From: Actinomyces mediterranea
Lineage (GTDB): Bacteria; Actinomycetota; Actinomycetes; Actinomycetales; Actinomycetaceae
NCBI RefSeq assembly: GCF_900155595.1
Contig: NZ_FTPB01000004.1
Location: 930,001 to 994,000, forward strand
Reading direction: 5' to 3'
Length of the DNA: 64,000 bases
Made by a program: the position numbers and the translations under genes. Below are positions 26,032 through 33,940 of the stretch, piece by piece. Within the stretch, counting starts at the first letter, position 1. Every line of letters starts with the position of its first letter. A model generated the notes under the pieces. It saw nothing but the letters and a program-made list of their open reading frames with translations, did not search any database and was not told the origin of the DNA.

Positions 26032-29000
26032 TTAGGCTCCGAGGAACCTATCGAGGTAGGCCTTGAGTCTGGCAATGACGCGGGCCTTCTTCTCGGCGCG
26101 GGACTCCCCGTCCGCGGCTTTGGCGAAGCGGGAAATCGGCGGGAGGATCGACAGGATCTCCGTGCCGTCCTCGGCAACGAAGCCGCGCTCCAGGGACTTG
26201 GCGAGGAATGCCCTGGCCTTTTCGGGCTGCAAGCGCTCGGAGGCGATGATCTCCTCGGCCTCCGACGTGCGAGCGGCCCCGAGGATCGCTTCCCAGAGGG
26301 CCCCGCCGTCCTGGCCGAGGGTGAAGGATTCGAGGAAGCGTTCGATGAGGTCGCGCTTGGAGTAGAGCGAGGGGCTGGCGTTGACCATTCGCGAGAGGTC
26401 GGCGCGGATCTCCTTGTCCTTGGCATCACCGTGCAGGGCCTTGTGCTCTTCGACGAGGCGGATGATGTAGTCGACGTTGACCTCGACCTGTTTGACCAGT
26501 TCAATCTCGAAGATGAGGTCATCGTTGATCGGGACCTTGTCCTCCCCCGCCCGAGGGCGTATCTCGTTGTACAAGTCGACATAGACACCCCGGTAGTCGT
26601 CGAATTCGCGAGGCTCCATCGGATCGTCGGCGGCGAAGTCGTCGAAGGAGGTGAGGATGTTCCTCAGCCTGAGGAGCGTGGAGAAGGTCGCGATGAAGGC
26701 CTTCTGCTGTTCTTCTGAGAAGATCAACCGATCCGTCGGGAAGCCACGGACTTCGTCGACGGCGCTGATGTACTCCCCGAGGTATTCGCCATAGGGGCGG
26801 ATGAGGAAGGAGCCCCCGCCCTCCTTATTGCCGAAGAGGGCGATCGCCTCGTCGACCTGATCCTTGAGGTTACGGAAGCAGACGATATTCCCGTAGGACT
26901 TCACGGCGTTGAGGATCCGGTTGGTCCGTGAGAACGCCTGGATGAGCCCGTGGGTGCGCAGGTTCTTGTCGACCCACAAGGTGTTGAGGGTCTTCGAATC
27001 GAAACCGGTGAGGAACATGTTGACGACGATGACGAGGTCGATCTCGCGCTCGCTGAGGGACTTCGCGACGGCCTCGTAGTACCCCTCGAAGCCCTGGGCC
27101 GAAGTGTCGTAGTTCGTTCCGAAGGCGCGGTTGTAGTCCTCGATCGCACGGTCAAGGAAGGCGCGGTCGTCGGCGCTCAAGGCGCTGGGGTCGACGCTCT
27201 CCTCTCCGAGGGCGTCTCCGGGCGCTTCGGCGTTGGGGGCGTAGGAGTAGATGATGCCGACGCTCAGGCGTTCATCCGGAGGCAGGTGCTCCTGCTGGCG
27301 GGCGAATTCGGCGTAGTAGTCGCGGGCCGCGGCGATGGATTCGGTGGCGAGGAGCGAGTTGAAGCCGCGCAGGCGCTTCTCCCCCATCGTGTAGGAGGCG
27401 TGGCGCTTCGTCTTCTGGTCGAAGTGCTCGCGGATGTAGGCGACGACTTGGGCGATCCGACGCGGATCCCGGTAGACGGCGGCGGTGTCGATGCCGACGA
27501 CCTGCTGGTCCTGCACCTGTTCGCCGTGGTGGAAGGTGTCGATGTAGTCGACGCGGAAGGGCAGGACGTTCTTGTCGGCGACGGCGTTGAGGATCGTGTA
27601 GGAGTGCAGCTGGTCGCCGAAGGCCTGCTCGGTGGTGCGCAGGTGGATGCTCCCGCTTCCGGCGTTCTCGGCGAAGATCGGGGTGCCGGTGAATCCGAAG
27701 AGGTGGTAGTTCGTGAAGGCCTTCGTGATCGCCGTGTGCATGTCGCCGAATTGGCTGCGGTGGCATTCGTCGAAGATGAGGACGACGTGCCCGGAGTAGA
27801 TCTCGTGTCCGCGATGTGAAGCGACGAAGTTCGAGAGCTTCTGGATGGTGGTGACGATGATCGGGACCTGCGGGTCGTTGATCTGGGCGGCGAGCTGCCT
27901 GGTGGATTGATTGGCCGACACTGTTCCAGCAGCGAAGCGGTTGTATTCGCGGATCGTCTGGTGGTCGAGGTCCTTGCGATCGACGACGAAGAGGACCTTG
28001 TCGATGTCGGGCATCCCGGCGGCGAGCTTCGCGGTCTTGAAAGAGGTGAGGGTCTTGCCCGATCCGGTGGTGTGCCAGATGTAGCCGCCGGCCTCAAGGG
28101 TGCCCGGGGTCCTCTGGATGGTGGAGGTGCGGATCCTCTGGAGGATCGCCTCGGTCGCGGCGATCTGGTAGGGGCGCATGACGAGGAGCTTCTGGCCGAC
28201 GGTGAAGACGCAGTATCGGGTGAGGATCGCGAGGATCGTGTGCTTGGCGAAGAAGGTGCGGGTGAAGTCCTCGAGTCGGGTGATCTGGTGGTTGCGCGCA
28301 TCCGTCCACCATGAGGTGAATTCGAAGGAGTCGGAGGATGCGGCCTTGGCCTGTGGGCGTCCGGGACGATCGTCGGTGATGTGGTCTGCGCGCGTCGTAT
28401 TCGAGTAGTACTTCGTGTGGGTGCCGTTGGAGATGACGAAGATCTGCACGTATTCGAACAATCCCGAGCCCGCCCAAAAGGAGTCGCGCTGGTATCGGTT
28501 GATCTGGTTGAAGGCCTCTTTGAGTGCAACACCTCGGCGCTTGAGCTCGACATGGACGAGGGGCAGGCCGTTGACGAGGATCGTCACGTCGTAGCGGGTG
28601 TCGTGAGCGCCGCCCTCTTCGACGTACTGGTTGGTGATCTGGAGCCGGTTGTTGTGGATGTGCTGCTTGTCGATGAGGGAGATGTTCTTCGTCTCTCCGT
28701 TGTCGCGGATGAGGACTTGGACGTGGTCCTCTTGGATGCGGCGGGTCTTCTCGAGGATGGAGTCGGAGCGCCCGGCGATCTTCTCGGCGAAGAAGCGCTC
28801 CCATTCGGAGTCGGTGAAGGCGTAGTGGTTGAGGGCTTCGAGCTGGGCGCGCAGGTTGGCGATCATCGCCGCTTCGGAGTCGAAGACGATGTACTCGTAG
28901 GCCTGCCTTCTCAGTTGCGCGATGAATTCCTTTTCGAGGGCGACCTCGGACTGGTAGGAGGTGTCGGTCTGCGGGGCGGGGTCGAACTGCGCGACGACGG

Positions 29001-29064
29001 TCGCCTCGTCGCTGAGGACGATCGGCTCGATCCGCATCGAGGGGTTGAAGGCGGATGAGTTCAT
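26032..29064 (-). CDS. hsdR: Type I restriction enzyme, R subunit (HsdR)
   Basis: This 1010-residue protein supplies the ATP-dependent translocase and nuclease of the type I R-M complex. It has an N-terminal PD-(D/E)xK nuclease domain with VHVELKRRG (about 172), an SF2 helicase core with Walker A HTTGSGKTL (about 333) and the DEAD-like FDECHRSQFGD (about 431), then FLTGFDSKTLNTLWVDK and FSRTNRIL, and a helical C-terminal domain. The first 24 residues (MNSSAFNPSMRIEPIVLSDE...) are also encoded at 29902-29973, overlapping the stop of the GIY-YIG gene. That shows where hsdR formerly began. The present start lacks that coupling and has only a weak GGGG upstream. It is separated from hsdM-hsdS by an opposite-strand vapBC module. 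Confidence 0.93.
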   Translation of the reverse strand: MNSSAFNPSMRIEPIVLSDEATVVAQFDPAPQTDTSYQSEVALEKEFIAQLRRQAYEYIVFDSEAAMIANLRAQLEALNHYAFTDSEWERFFAEKIAGRSDSILEKTRRIQEDHVQVLIRDNGETKNISLIDKQHIHNNRLQITNQYVEEGGAHDTRYDVTILVNGLPLVHVELKRRGVALKEAFNQINRYQRDSFWAGSGLFEYVQIFVISNGTHTKYYSNTTRADHITDDRPGRPQAKAASSDSFEFTSWWTDARNHQITRLEDFTRTFFAKHTILAILTRYCVFTVGQKLLVMRPYQIAATEAILQRIRTSTIQRTPGTLEAGGYIWHTTGSGKTLTSFKTAKLAAGMPDIDKVLFVVDRKDLDHQTIREYNRFAAGTVSANQSTRQLAAQINDPQVPIIVTTIQKLSNFVASHRGHEIYSGHVVLIFDECHRSQFGDMHTAITKAFTNYHLFGFTGTPIFAENAGSGSIHLRTTEQAFGDQLHSYTILNAVADKNVLPFRVDYIDTFHHGEQVQDQQVVGIDTAAVYRDPRRIAQVVAYIREHFDQKTKRHASYTMGEKRLRGFNSLLATESIAAARDYYAEFARQQEHLPPDERLSVGIIYSYAPNAEAPGDALGEESVDPSALSADDRAFLDRAIEDYNRAFGTNYDTSAQGFEGYYEAVAKSLSEREIDLVIVVNMFLTGFDSKTLNTLWVDKNLRTHGLIQAFSRTNRILNAVKSYGNIVCFRNLKDQVDEAIALFGNKEGGGSFLIRPYGEYLGEYISAVDEVRGFPTDRLIFSEEQQKAFIATFSTLLRLRNILTSFDDFAADDPMEPREFDDYRGVYVDLYNEIRPRAGEDKVPINDDLIFEIELVKQVEVNVDYIIRLVEEHKALHGDAKDKEIRADLSRMVNASPSLYSKRDLIERFLESFTLGQDGGALWEAILGAARTSEAEEIIASERLQPEKARAFLAKSLERGFVAEDGTEILSILPPISRFAKAADGESRAEKKARVIARLKAYLDRFLGA
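28991..29064. repeat. 74-bp direct repeat, copy 1 (start of intact hsdR)
   Basis: This copy covers the first 24 codons of hsdR. It matches 29900-29973 at 72 of 74 positions; one of the two differences changes Ala to Ser in the encoded peptide. The two copies are in the same orientation, 909 bp apart, and enclose vapBC. Confidence 0.95.
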
Positions 29065-29217
29065 GAGGACCCCACTTCATGTTCTGCCGACTGGACGCCG
29101 AATGCGTGCAGCACGTCTATTGGTGCGTTCAGAGTGTTTCACACCGCATGGGCATCTTCGTCCCCGAGACGGTCAACAGGGCGGGACAGGGATCAAGCGA
29201 CCGATGCTACGGAATGC

Positions 29218-29229
29218 TACACTTGTGAC
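29218..29229 (+). promoter_or_regulatory. Leaderless promoter box and direct repeats before vapB
   Basis: TACACT (29218-29223) lies 6 nt before ATG 29230, with no ribosome binding site, so a leaderless transcript is likely. ATGCTAC occurs twice nearby (around 29204-29210 and 29214-29220), overlapping the box; such repeats could be the binding site for the VapBC complex, which typically represses its own promoter. Confidence 0.5.
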
Positions 29230-29484
29230 ATGGGCGCGAATCTCATCAGCCAGCGCGAGTTGCGCAATGACAGTGCGGCAGTGCTGCGCCGCGTGGAGGG
29301 CGGAGAAGATCTCACGGTTACTCGCCGCGGTGTTCCCGTCGCCCGTCTGTCGCCCTATTCCTCGCGCGAGGAGCTCGTATGCCTCAAGCCCGCGACGAAG
29401 AGGATCCGCTTCTCGAAGCTGCGCAGAGTCTCCTCCACCGTCCTGTCCGAGCAGATCCTCCAGGATCTTCGGGACGAACGATGA
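29230..29484 (+). CDS. vapB: Phd/YefM-type antitoxin of a VapBC module
   Basis: This 84-residue protein begins MGANLISQRELRNDSAAVL and continues with GEDLTVTRRGVPVARLSPY. It has the N-terminal fold and the TxRGxPVARL pattern of Phd/YefM antitoxins. The C-terminal part (from about 50) should neutralise the PIN toxin encoded next. Its stop overlaps the toxin start (ATGA), the standard coupling of such modules. The pair lies inside the type I restriction locus on the opposite strand, between two copies of the hsdR start. Confidence 0.9.
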   Translation: MGANLISQRELRNDSAAVLRRVEGGEDLTVTRRGVPVARLSPYSSREELVCLKPATKRIRFSKLRRVSSTVLSEQILQDLRDER

Positions 29485-29867
29485 GGTGGTACATCGACAC
29501 CTCCGCCGCCCTCAAGCTCATCAAGGAGGAAGCCGAGTCAGCAGCTCTCGCAGCCTTCATCGACGAGGGCGGGGCCGATCTCGTCGGGGGAATGCTCCTC
29601 GAAACGGAGCTGCGCAGAGCGGTTCACCGCGATCCGGCGCTAACGCAGGGAATGGTATCGGATCTTCTCGAGGGGATCGCATTGTTTGATATGCCCCGTT
29701 CGCTCTATTCGGAGGCCGGCCTCATCTCCGGGACGTTCCTCCGTTCCTTGGACGCGCTGCACATCGTGACCGCCGTGCGCTGCGGTGCCGACCTCATGCT
29801 CACCTACGACGAGCGCATGGCCGAGGCTGCGCGGACCTCCGGACTGCGCGTCATCGCCCCGAGGTAG
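29481..29867 (+). CDS. vapC: PIN-domain ribonuclease toxin VapC
   Basis: This 128-residue PIN-domain protein has the acidic catalytic residues in order: MRWYIDTSAALKL (Asp about 6), LLETELRRA (Glu about 42), FLRSLDALHIVTA (Asp about 93) and LTYDERMAEAA (Asp about 112). VapC toxins cleave tRNA or rRNA when the antitoxin is degraded. The full active site is present, so the toxin is probably functional. It follows vapB with a 4-nt overlap. Placement beside a restriction system may couple plasmid-like addiction to retention of the hsd locus; that is inference. Confidence 0.9.
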   Translation: MRWYIDTSAALKLIKEEAESAALAAFIDEGGADLVGGMLLETELRRAVHRDPALTQGMVSDLLEGIALFDMPRSLYSEAGLISGTFLRSLDALHIVTAVRCGADLMLTYDERMAEAARTSGLRVIAPR

Positions 29868-29899
29868 ACCGCAAAGCCCGGGGCACCGGGAACTCATCT

Positions 29900-29973
29900 G
29901 CGACGACGGTCGACTCATCGCTGAGGACGATCGGCTCGATCCGCATCGAGGGGTTGAAGGCGGATGAGTTCAT
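29900..29973. repeat. 74-bp direct repeat, copy 2 (remnant of former hsdR start)
   Basis: On the minus strand this copy starts with ATG 29973 overlapping the GIY-YIG gene stop (ATGA) and encodes MNSSAFNPSMRIEPIVLSDE then diverges after 24 codons, ending at a stop near 29851. It differs from copy 1 at two positions. The overlap with the upstream gene strongly suggests that this is the ancestral hsdR start. Confidence 0.95.
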
Positions 29974-30962
29974 TTGCTCGTCTCCTGATCGCTTGCCGTC
30001 CCGCGTTCTTCCCAGTCGCCGTAGCTGAGGCCGTCGGTGGTCTTCCAAGCGTTGCGGCCATTACGCGTGCGACCGCACACGATCGATGCTGCTCCCGAGG
30101 GCGATGCGAATGGGATGTCCCGGGCGGCCACGCCGTTCGATCCTTCGAGCAAAATCGACCCGTCTGCGACGAGCTTGCTGAAGCGCGCTTCTATGGCTTG
30201 ATATGCGCGTTTCGTCGACTCCGTACGAGCCTTTCCACCCACTTCGGCCACGAGTATCGAGCCTTCGAGCAGGACGAACTCACCGCCGACGAATTGCGCG
30301 CGCGCGTGGACACCATGCTTTGGAAGATCCAGGTGGAAGACCGGCGATTCAGCGGAGTCTGTTCCACCGATTTCCACCGACGAGGACGGGGCCGCGAGTC
30401 CTACAGTGGGTTCATCAAGATGTCCGTCGGCCCGCCTCGGAGGCTTGGAGGAACGGGTCTTGAACACGGAGATGCCGAGGACGGGCAGGACCTGGCGGAT
30501 CTTCTCGATGAAGGCTTCGGCGTCGGAGCGCTGGGCTTCGGAGAGTTTGCGCAGTTGCGGGGTCTGCTTGTTGTCGTCGAGGCTGGAGCGCTCTGCTCGT
30601 TTCGCGATCTCGACGAGCCGGGATTCGATGTAGCCCCAATGCCCCTCGTTGAAGGAGTCGTCGAGGCTGGACACGAGGATCGCCCGATCCCACCACTCCT
30701 TCTTCTTGTCATGGTCGAGGAAACGCCGAGAGAAGTCCTCGGTCTTCCCGATGTAGCAGCGGGTGTTGTCGATCGATTCCGGGTCGTCGCCGAGCAGCAG
30801 GTAGACGCCATTCCTATGTGACTCTTCTCGAGCGAGCAAATCGGACAAGCGTGAGCGAGGCCCGGAGAGGATATGGCCCGTCCAGGACGCGACGTCGGCG
30901 GTGATAATACCACCTGCCTCGCCGTCAACGAGGAAAAGCTCGATGTGCTTGCCGTGGGCCAT
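29970..30962 (-). CDS. GIY-YIG nuclease-like protein with DUF4357 domain
   Basis: This is a 330-residue protein. Around residues 45-110 it has a GIY-YIG-like fold: GVYLLLGDDPES and RCYIGKTEDFSRRFLDH, with Glu in GYIESRLVEIA. The C-terminal DUF4357 domain contains VADGSILLEGS, AARDIPFASPSGAASIV and WKTTDGLSYGDWE. Proteins with this arrangement are often encoded within type I R-M operons of actinobacteria, but their role is not established. ATG 30962 (MAHGKHIELFLVDG) fits the family start; a GTG at 30971 overlaps the hsdS stop. Its own stop overlaps the remnant hsdR start. Confidence 0.85.
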   Translation of the reverse strand: MAHGKHIELFLVDGEAGGIITADVASWTGHILSGPRSRLSDLLAREESHRNGVYLLLGDDPESIDNTRCYIGKTEDFSRRFLDHDKKKEWWDRAILVSSLDDSFNEGHWGYIESRLVEIAKRAERSSLDDNKQTPQLRKLSEAQRSDAEAFIEKIRQVLPVLGISVFKTRSSKPPRRADGHLDEPTVGLAAPSSSVEIGGTDSAESPVFHLDLPKHGVHARAQFVGGEFVLLEGSILVAEVGGKARTESTKRAYQAIEARFSKLVADGSILLEGSNGVAARDIPFASPSGAASIVCGRTRNGRNAWKTTDGLSYGDWEERGTASDQETSK

Positions 30963-30967
30963 GGGGG

Positions 30968-32164
30968 TCACTTCTTCTCGGGGAAAGTGAGGAGTTTGTC
31001 GCGGTAATACTCGTACTGCTTGCGACGCGCAGCAATTTCTGCGGGAAGACCCGAAGAAAGGTCATTGACGAGAGCGTCGAAAGAGTCGAGAACATCAGCA
31101 ATGCGGCGCTGAACATCGAGGGGCGGAATCGGAACAAGAATTCGCGACAAACTCGAGGGAGAAATACGTTTAACCTTTCCCTTGGAAATCAAAGATCTTT
31201 TCTGTCGATCAAACACTTCAGAGCGAAGGTAATATGAGAGGTATCGTGAATCCTCTCCCGTATGCCATGCAGCAGAATCATCATGATAGGCGACATTCCG
31301 TTCTCCAAGCCAGGCGACACCTCGTCCAAGATCCCCCACAGTTTCACCAACACATGCAATGATCACATCTCCAGGACTTGCAAACCGCAAAGAACTCTCA
31401 AGAGAAGAATCGAGAAAGGTAAAGTGATTCCGAGCAACCGCCCCGTAAGAGGTATAGATCTCTCCATAATGAATTGCCGGAATTCCTGAATCGCGCATAT
31501 CGGCCATCGTAAACCTACGCCCTCGACAAATTAAACCAACTTCACCCATCGATTTCCACTCCACCTCGAAGGGCGGCAGGCCGAGAACGCTCGTTCGCCC
31601 CGCCTCCCTGGCAGATTCAAAGTTCAAGAGTTGATCCCGATAGAAGGCATACTGCTTCCTTCGAGCTTCCAGCTCGGCTTCCAGCTCGGCTTCCAGCTCG
31701 GCTTCCAGCTCAGTGAAGGAATCTAATATTCTCACAATCTCACGCTGAATCTCCAGCGGAGGAACAGGGACTCTCAAACCCTTGAGGATCGCTTGAGTTA
31801 AGCTCGGAACTCCTCCCGCCTGATTTAGATTCTCCAAGTGCAACTTAGCAAGGAAGTAATAGAGATACTTCGACTCGATCCTCGAACCAATGACCGTATA
31901 ATAGATCGTATCTACCGCCCAAAATGGCTCGTCAACGAAATAGAGCTTATTCAAAGACCCCTTCCTAGGAATTAAAACTGAGGGACCGTCATATACCGCA
32001 CGATCAACAGACGTCATGATTCCGCCTGAACCAAACACTGGGACATTCCCGGGACCAAGTTGCTTATAGTCTGATCCGTTCTTGATCTGAACGAGTTCAC
32101 CCAACGGCCGGTACTCCACCCCGTCGGAGCAGAGCTCCCGCAGCATCTCATCGATGCGGTTCAT
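30968..32164 (-). CDS. hsdS: Type I restriction enzyme specificity subunit (HsdS)
   Basis: This 398-residue subunit has two target recognition domains (about 15-125 and 205-330) separated by conserved helical spacers: LEIQREIVRILDSFTELEAE with RRKQYAFYRDQLLNF, and LDVQRRIADVLDSFDAL with RRKQYEYYRDKLLTF. The central spacer contains four ELEA units made by a 12-bp tandem repeat. Much of the coding region is noticeably AT-rich for this genome, especially within the recognition domains, which suggests transfer or recombination. The start overlaps hsdM by 4 nt; GIY-YIG follows with an overlap or a few nt. Confidence 0.92.
   Translation of the reverse strand: MNRIDEMLRELCSDGVEYRPLGELVQIKNGSDYKQLGPGNVPVFGSGGIMTSVDRAVYDGPSVLIPRKGSLNKLYFVDEPFWAVDTIYYTVIGSRIESKYLYYFLAKLHLENLNQAGGVPSLTQAILKGLRVPVPPLEIQREIVRILDSFTELEAELEAELEAELEARRKQYAFYRDQLLNFESAREAGRTSVLGLPPFEVEWKSMGEVGLICRGRRFTMADMRDSGIPAIHYGEIYTSYGAVARNHFTFLDSSLESSLRFASPGDVIIACVGETVGDLGRGVAWLGERNVAYHDDSAAWHTGEDSRYLSYYLRSEVFDRQKRSLISKGKVKRISPSSLSRILVPIPPLDVQRRIADVLDSFDALVNDLSSGLPAEIAARRKQYEYYRDKLLTFPEKK
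31671..31711. repeat. 12-bp tandem repeat in the hsdS central spacer
   Basis: AGCTCGGCTTCC occurs three times in perfect tandem (31671-31682, 31683-31694, 31695-31706), followed by a partial AGCTC. On the coding strand it gives the ELEA units of the spacer between the two recognition domains. Whole-unit changes would add or remove four residues without changing frame. Confidence 0.95.
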
Positions 32165-33723
32165 CGGGCACCGCCCTCGAGGTTTGCGACGATGGCGTCG
32201 ATCTTCGCACGCAGCTCAGACTGCCTGGCGACGATTCCTTCGATCTCACGGTTGAGCTCATGGATGTCGATCTCTTCCCGCGTGTCTTCGGGTTCCACAT
32301 AGGAGGAGACGGACAGGTTGTAGGAGTTTTCAGCGATCTTGTCGGCCTCGACAAGAGAAACGACATGCTCGATCGGCTCGCGTTTATCGAGAGTATCGAC
32401 GATGAAGTCGCGGTGCTCGGCGTCGAGAACGTTCTTGTTCCCTCGCCTCATGAATTTGTCGGAGGCGTCGAGGAAGAGCACCGCATTGTCTCTCTTCGAC
32501 TTCTTCAACACGATGATGCAGGTCGCAATCGTCGTGCCGAAGAACAAGTCCGGCGGAAGCTGGATCACTGCATCCACGTAGTTGTTATCGATGAGATACT
32601 GGCGGATCTTCTGCTCGGCCCCACCGCGATACAGCACCCCCGGGAACTCGACGATCGCGGCGGTGCCATCAACCTTCAACCAGTGGAGCATGTGCATGGT
32701 GAAAGCGAGATCCGCTCTCGACTTTGGCGCCAGAGCTCCTGCGGGCGCGAATCTGGAATCATGCAGGAGCGCCGGGTCATCCTTGCCGATCCACTTCGTC
32801 GAATACGGAGGATTCGACACGATCGCATCGAAAGGCTCGAAGTCCCAATGCGCAGGATCGATCAGCGTATCCCCGAGTGCGATATCGAAGTCCGCGAAGT
32901 TAATGTCATGGAGGAACATATTGATCCGACACAGGTTGTAGGTCGTCAGGTTGATCTCCTGGCCAAAGAATCCCTCAACATTGTCAGGACCGATGAGCTT
33001 CGCGAACTTCAGCAGCAGTGACCCTGAACCACACGCCGGATCGTAGACCCGCCCAATCGATTCGCGCCCATCCAAAGCGATGCGCGCAAGAACCTCGCTG
33101 ACCTCTTGGGGTGTGAAGAACTCACCACCTGATTTGCCTGCGCTCGAGGCATACATCGTCATCAGATACTCGTAGGCGTCACCGAAAGCATCGATCGTCG
33201 ACTCCCCGTAGGACAAGTCCATGTCCCCGATCGCGTCCAAGATCCTCACGAGCTTGAGGTTTCTTTGAGCAACAGTGTTGCCGAGCTTGGGCGAATTGAC
33301 GTCAACGTCGGCGAAGAGGCCCTTCATGTCCTTCTCCGCTTTGGTCCCATATGAGGATCGCTCAATGTTCGCAAACACCATCGACAGGGTCTCGTTGAGG
33401 TTCTCATTGTGAGGCGCCCTCGTACGGACATTGACGAAGAGCTCGGAAGGACGAATGAAGAAACCCTTCTCACTCACAATATCTCGGCGGAATTCCTCAT
33501 CTTCGGCGTCCGCATCGGGCAGCAGCGCATAATCGAATCCCGTGTTTCCTGATTCCGCCTCGCCCTCGTTAATGAAATCCGTAAGGTTCTCAGAGATGAA
33601 GCGGTAGAAGAGGAAGCCGAGCACGTAGGCCTTGAAGTCCCAGCCGTCGACACTGCCGCGCAAGTCGTTGGCGATCTGCCAGATGGTCCGATGAAGTTCA
33701 GCACGCTGGGCGTCAGTGCTCAC
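32161..33723 (-). CDS. hsdM: Type I restriction enzyme, N6-adenine methyltransferase subunit (HsdM)
   Basis: This 520-residue methyltransferase has a helical N-terminal domain (TDAQRAELHRTIWQIANDL). The AdoMet-binding motif I DPACGSGSLLLKFA is at about 228 and catalytic motif IV NPPYS at about 303, with the family features FDAIVSNPPY and FPGVLYRGGAEQKIR. It is the first gene of the operon. GTG 33723 is preceded by AAAGG at 6-7 nt; an open frame extends to 33891, but that part does not look like the family. HsdM-HsdS methylates and HsdR cleaves. Confidence 0.95.
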   Translation of the reverse strand: MSTDAQRAELHRTIWQIANDLRGSVDGWDFKAYVLGFLFYRFISENLTDFINEGEAESGNTGFDYALLPDADAEDEEFRRDIVSEKGFFIRPSELFVNVRTRAPHNENLNETLSMVFANIERSSYGTKAEKDMKGLFADVDVNSPKLGNTVAQRNLKLVRILDAIGDMDLSYGESTIDAFGDAYEYLMTMYASSAGKSGGEFFTPQEVSEVLARIALDGRESIGRVYDPACGSGSLLLKFAKLIGPDNVEGFFGQEINLTTYNLCRINMFLHDINFADFDIALGDTLIDPAHWDFEPFDAIVSNPPYSTKWIGKDDPALLHDSRFAPAGALAPKSRADLAFTMHMLHWLKVDGTAAIVEFPGVLYRGGAEQKIRQYLIDNNYVDAVIQLPPDLFFGTTIATCIIVLKKSKRDNAVLFLDASDKFMRRGNKNVLDAEHRDFIVDTLDKREPIEHVVSLVEADKIAENSYNLSVSSYVEPEDTREEIDIHELNREIEGIVARQSELRAKIDAIVANLEGGAR

Positions 33724-33940
33724 GGCAAGCCTTTCGAGGAAGGGGAGGTGCCATCCAAGTCTGTCACCAGAACACTCCGGAGCCCTGCTAACAGGCCGGT
33801 GGAGCCGCTTTTCGTTCAGGCGATCCTCAGCGCGAGCCGGGTGGGTTTCCGGGATCGGGCAGGGGATGCTCCGCGGCCTCGGTTCCACCATCCTCTCCCG
33901 GCTGCTCCCCTCCAGGGCCTTCCCCCGCCGCCGTCCTGTC

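Noticed and set aside
25092-33723. The hsd region as a larger defence island or an undescribed multi-gene system
   Set aside because: All genes except the GIY-YIG protein belong to known restriction or toxin-antitoxin families, and the flanks are ordinary metabolic genes. Only the arrangement is unusual, and it is reported as such.
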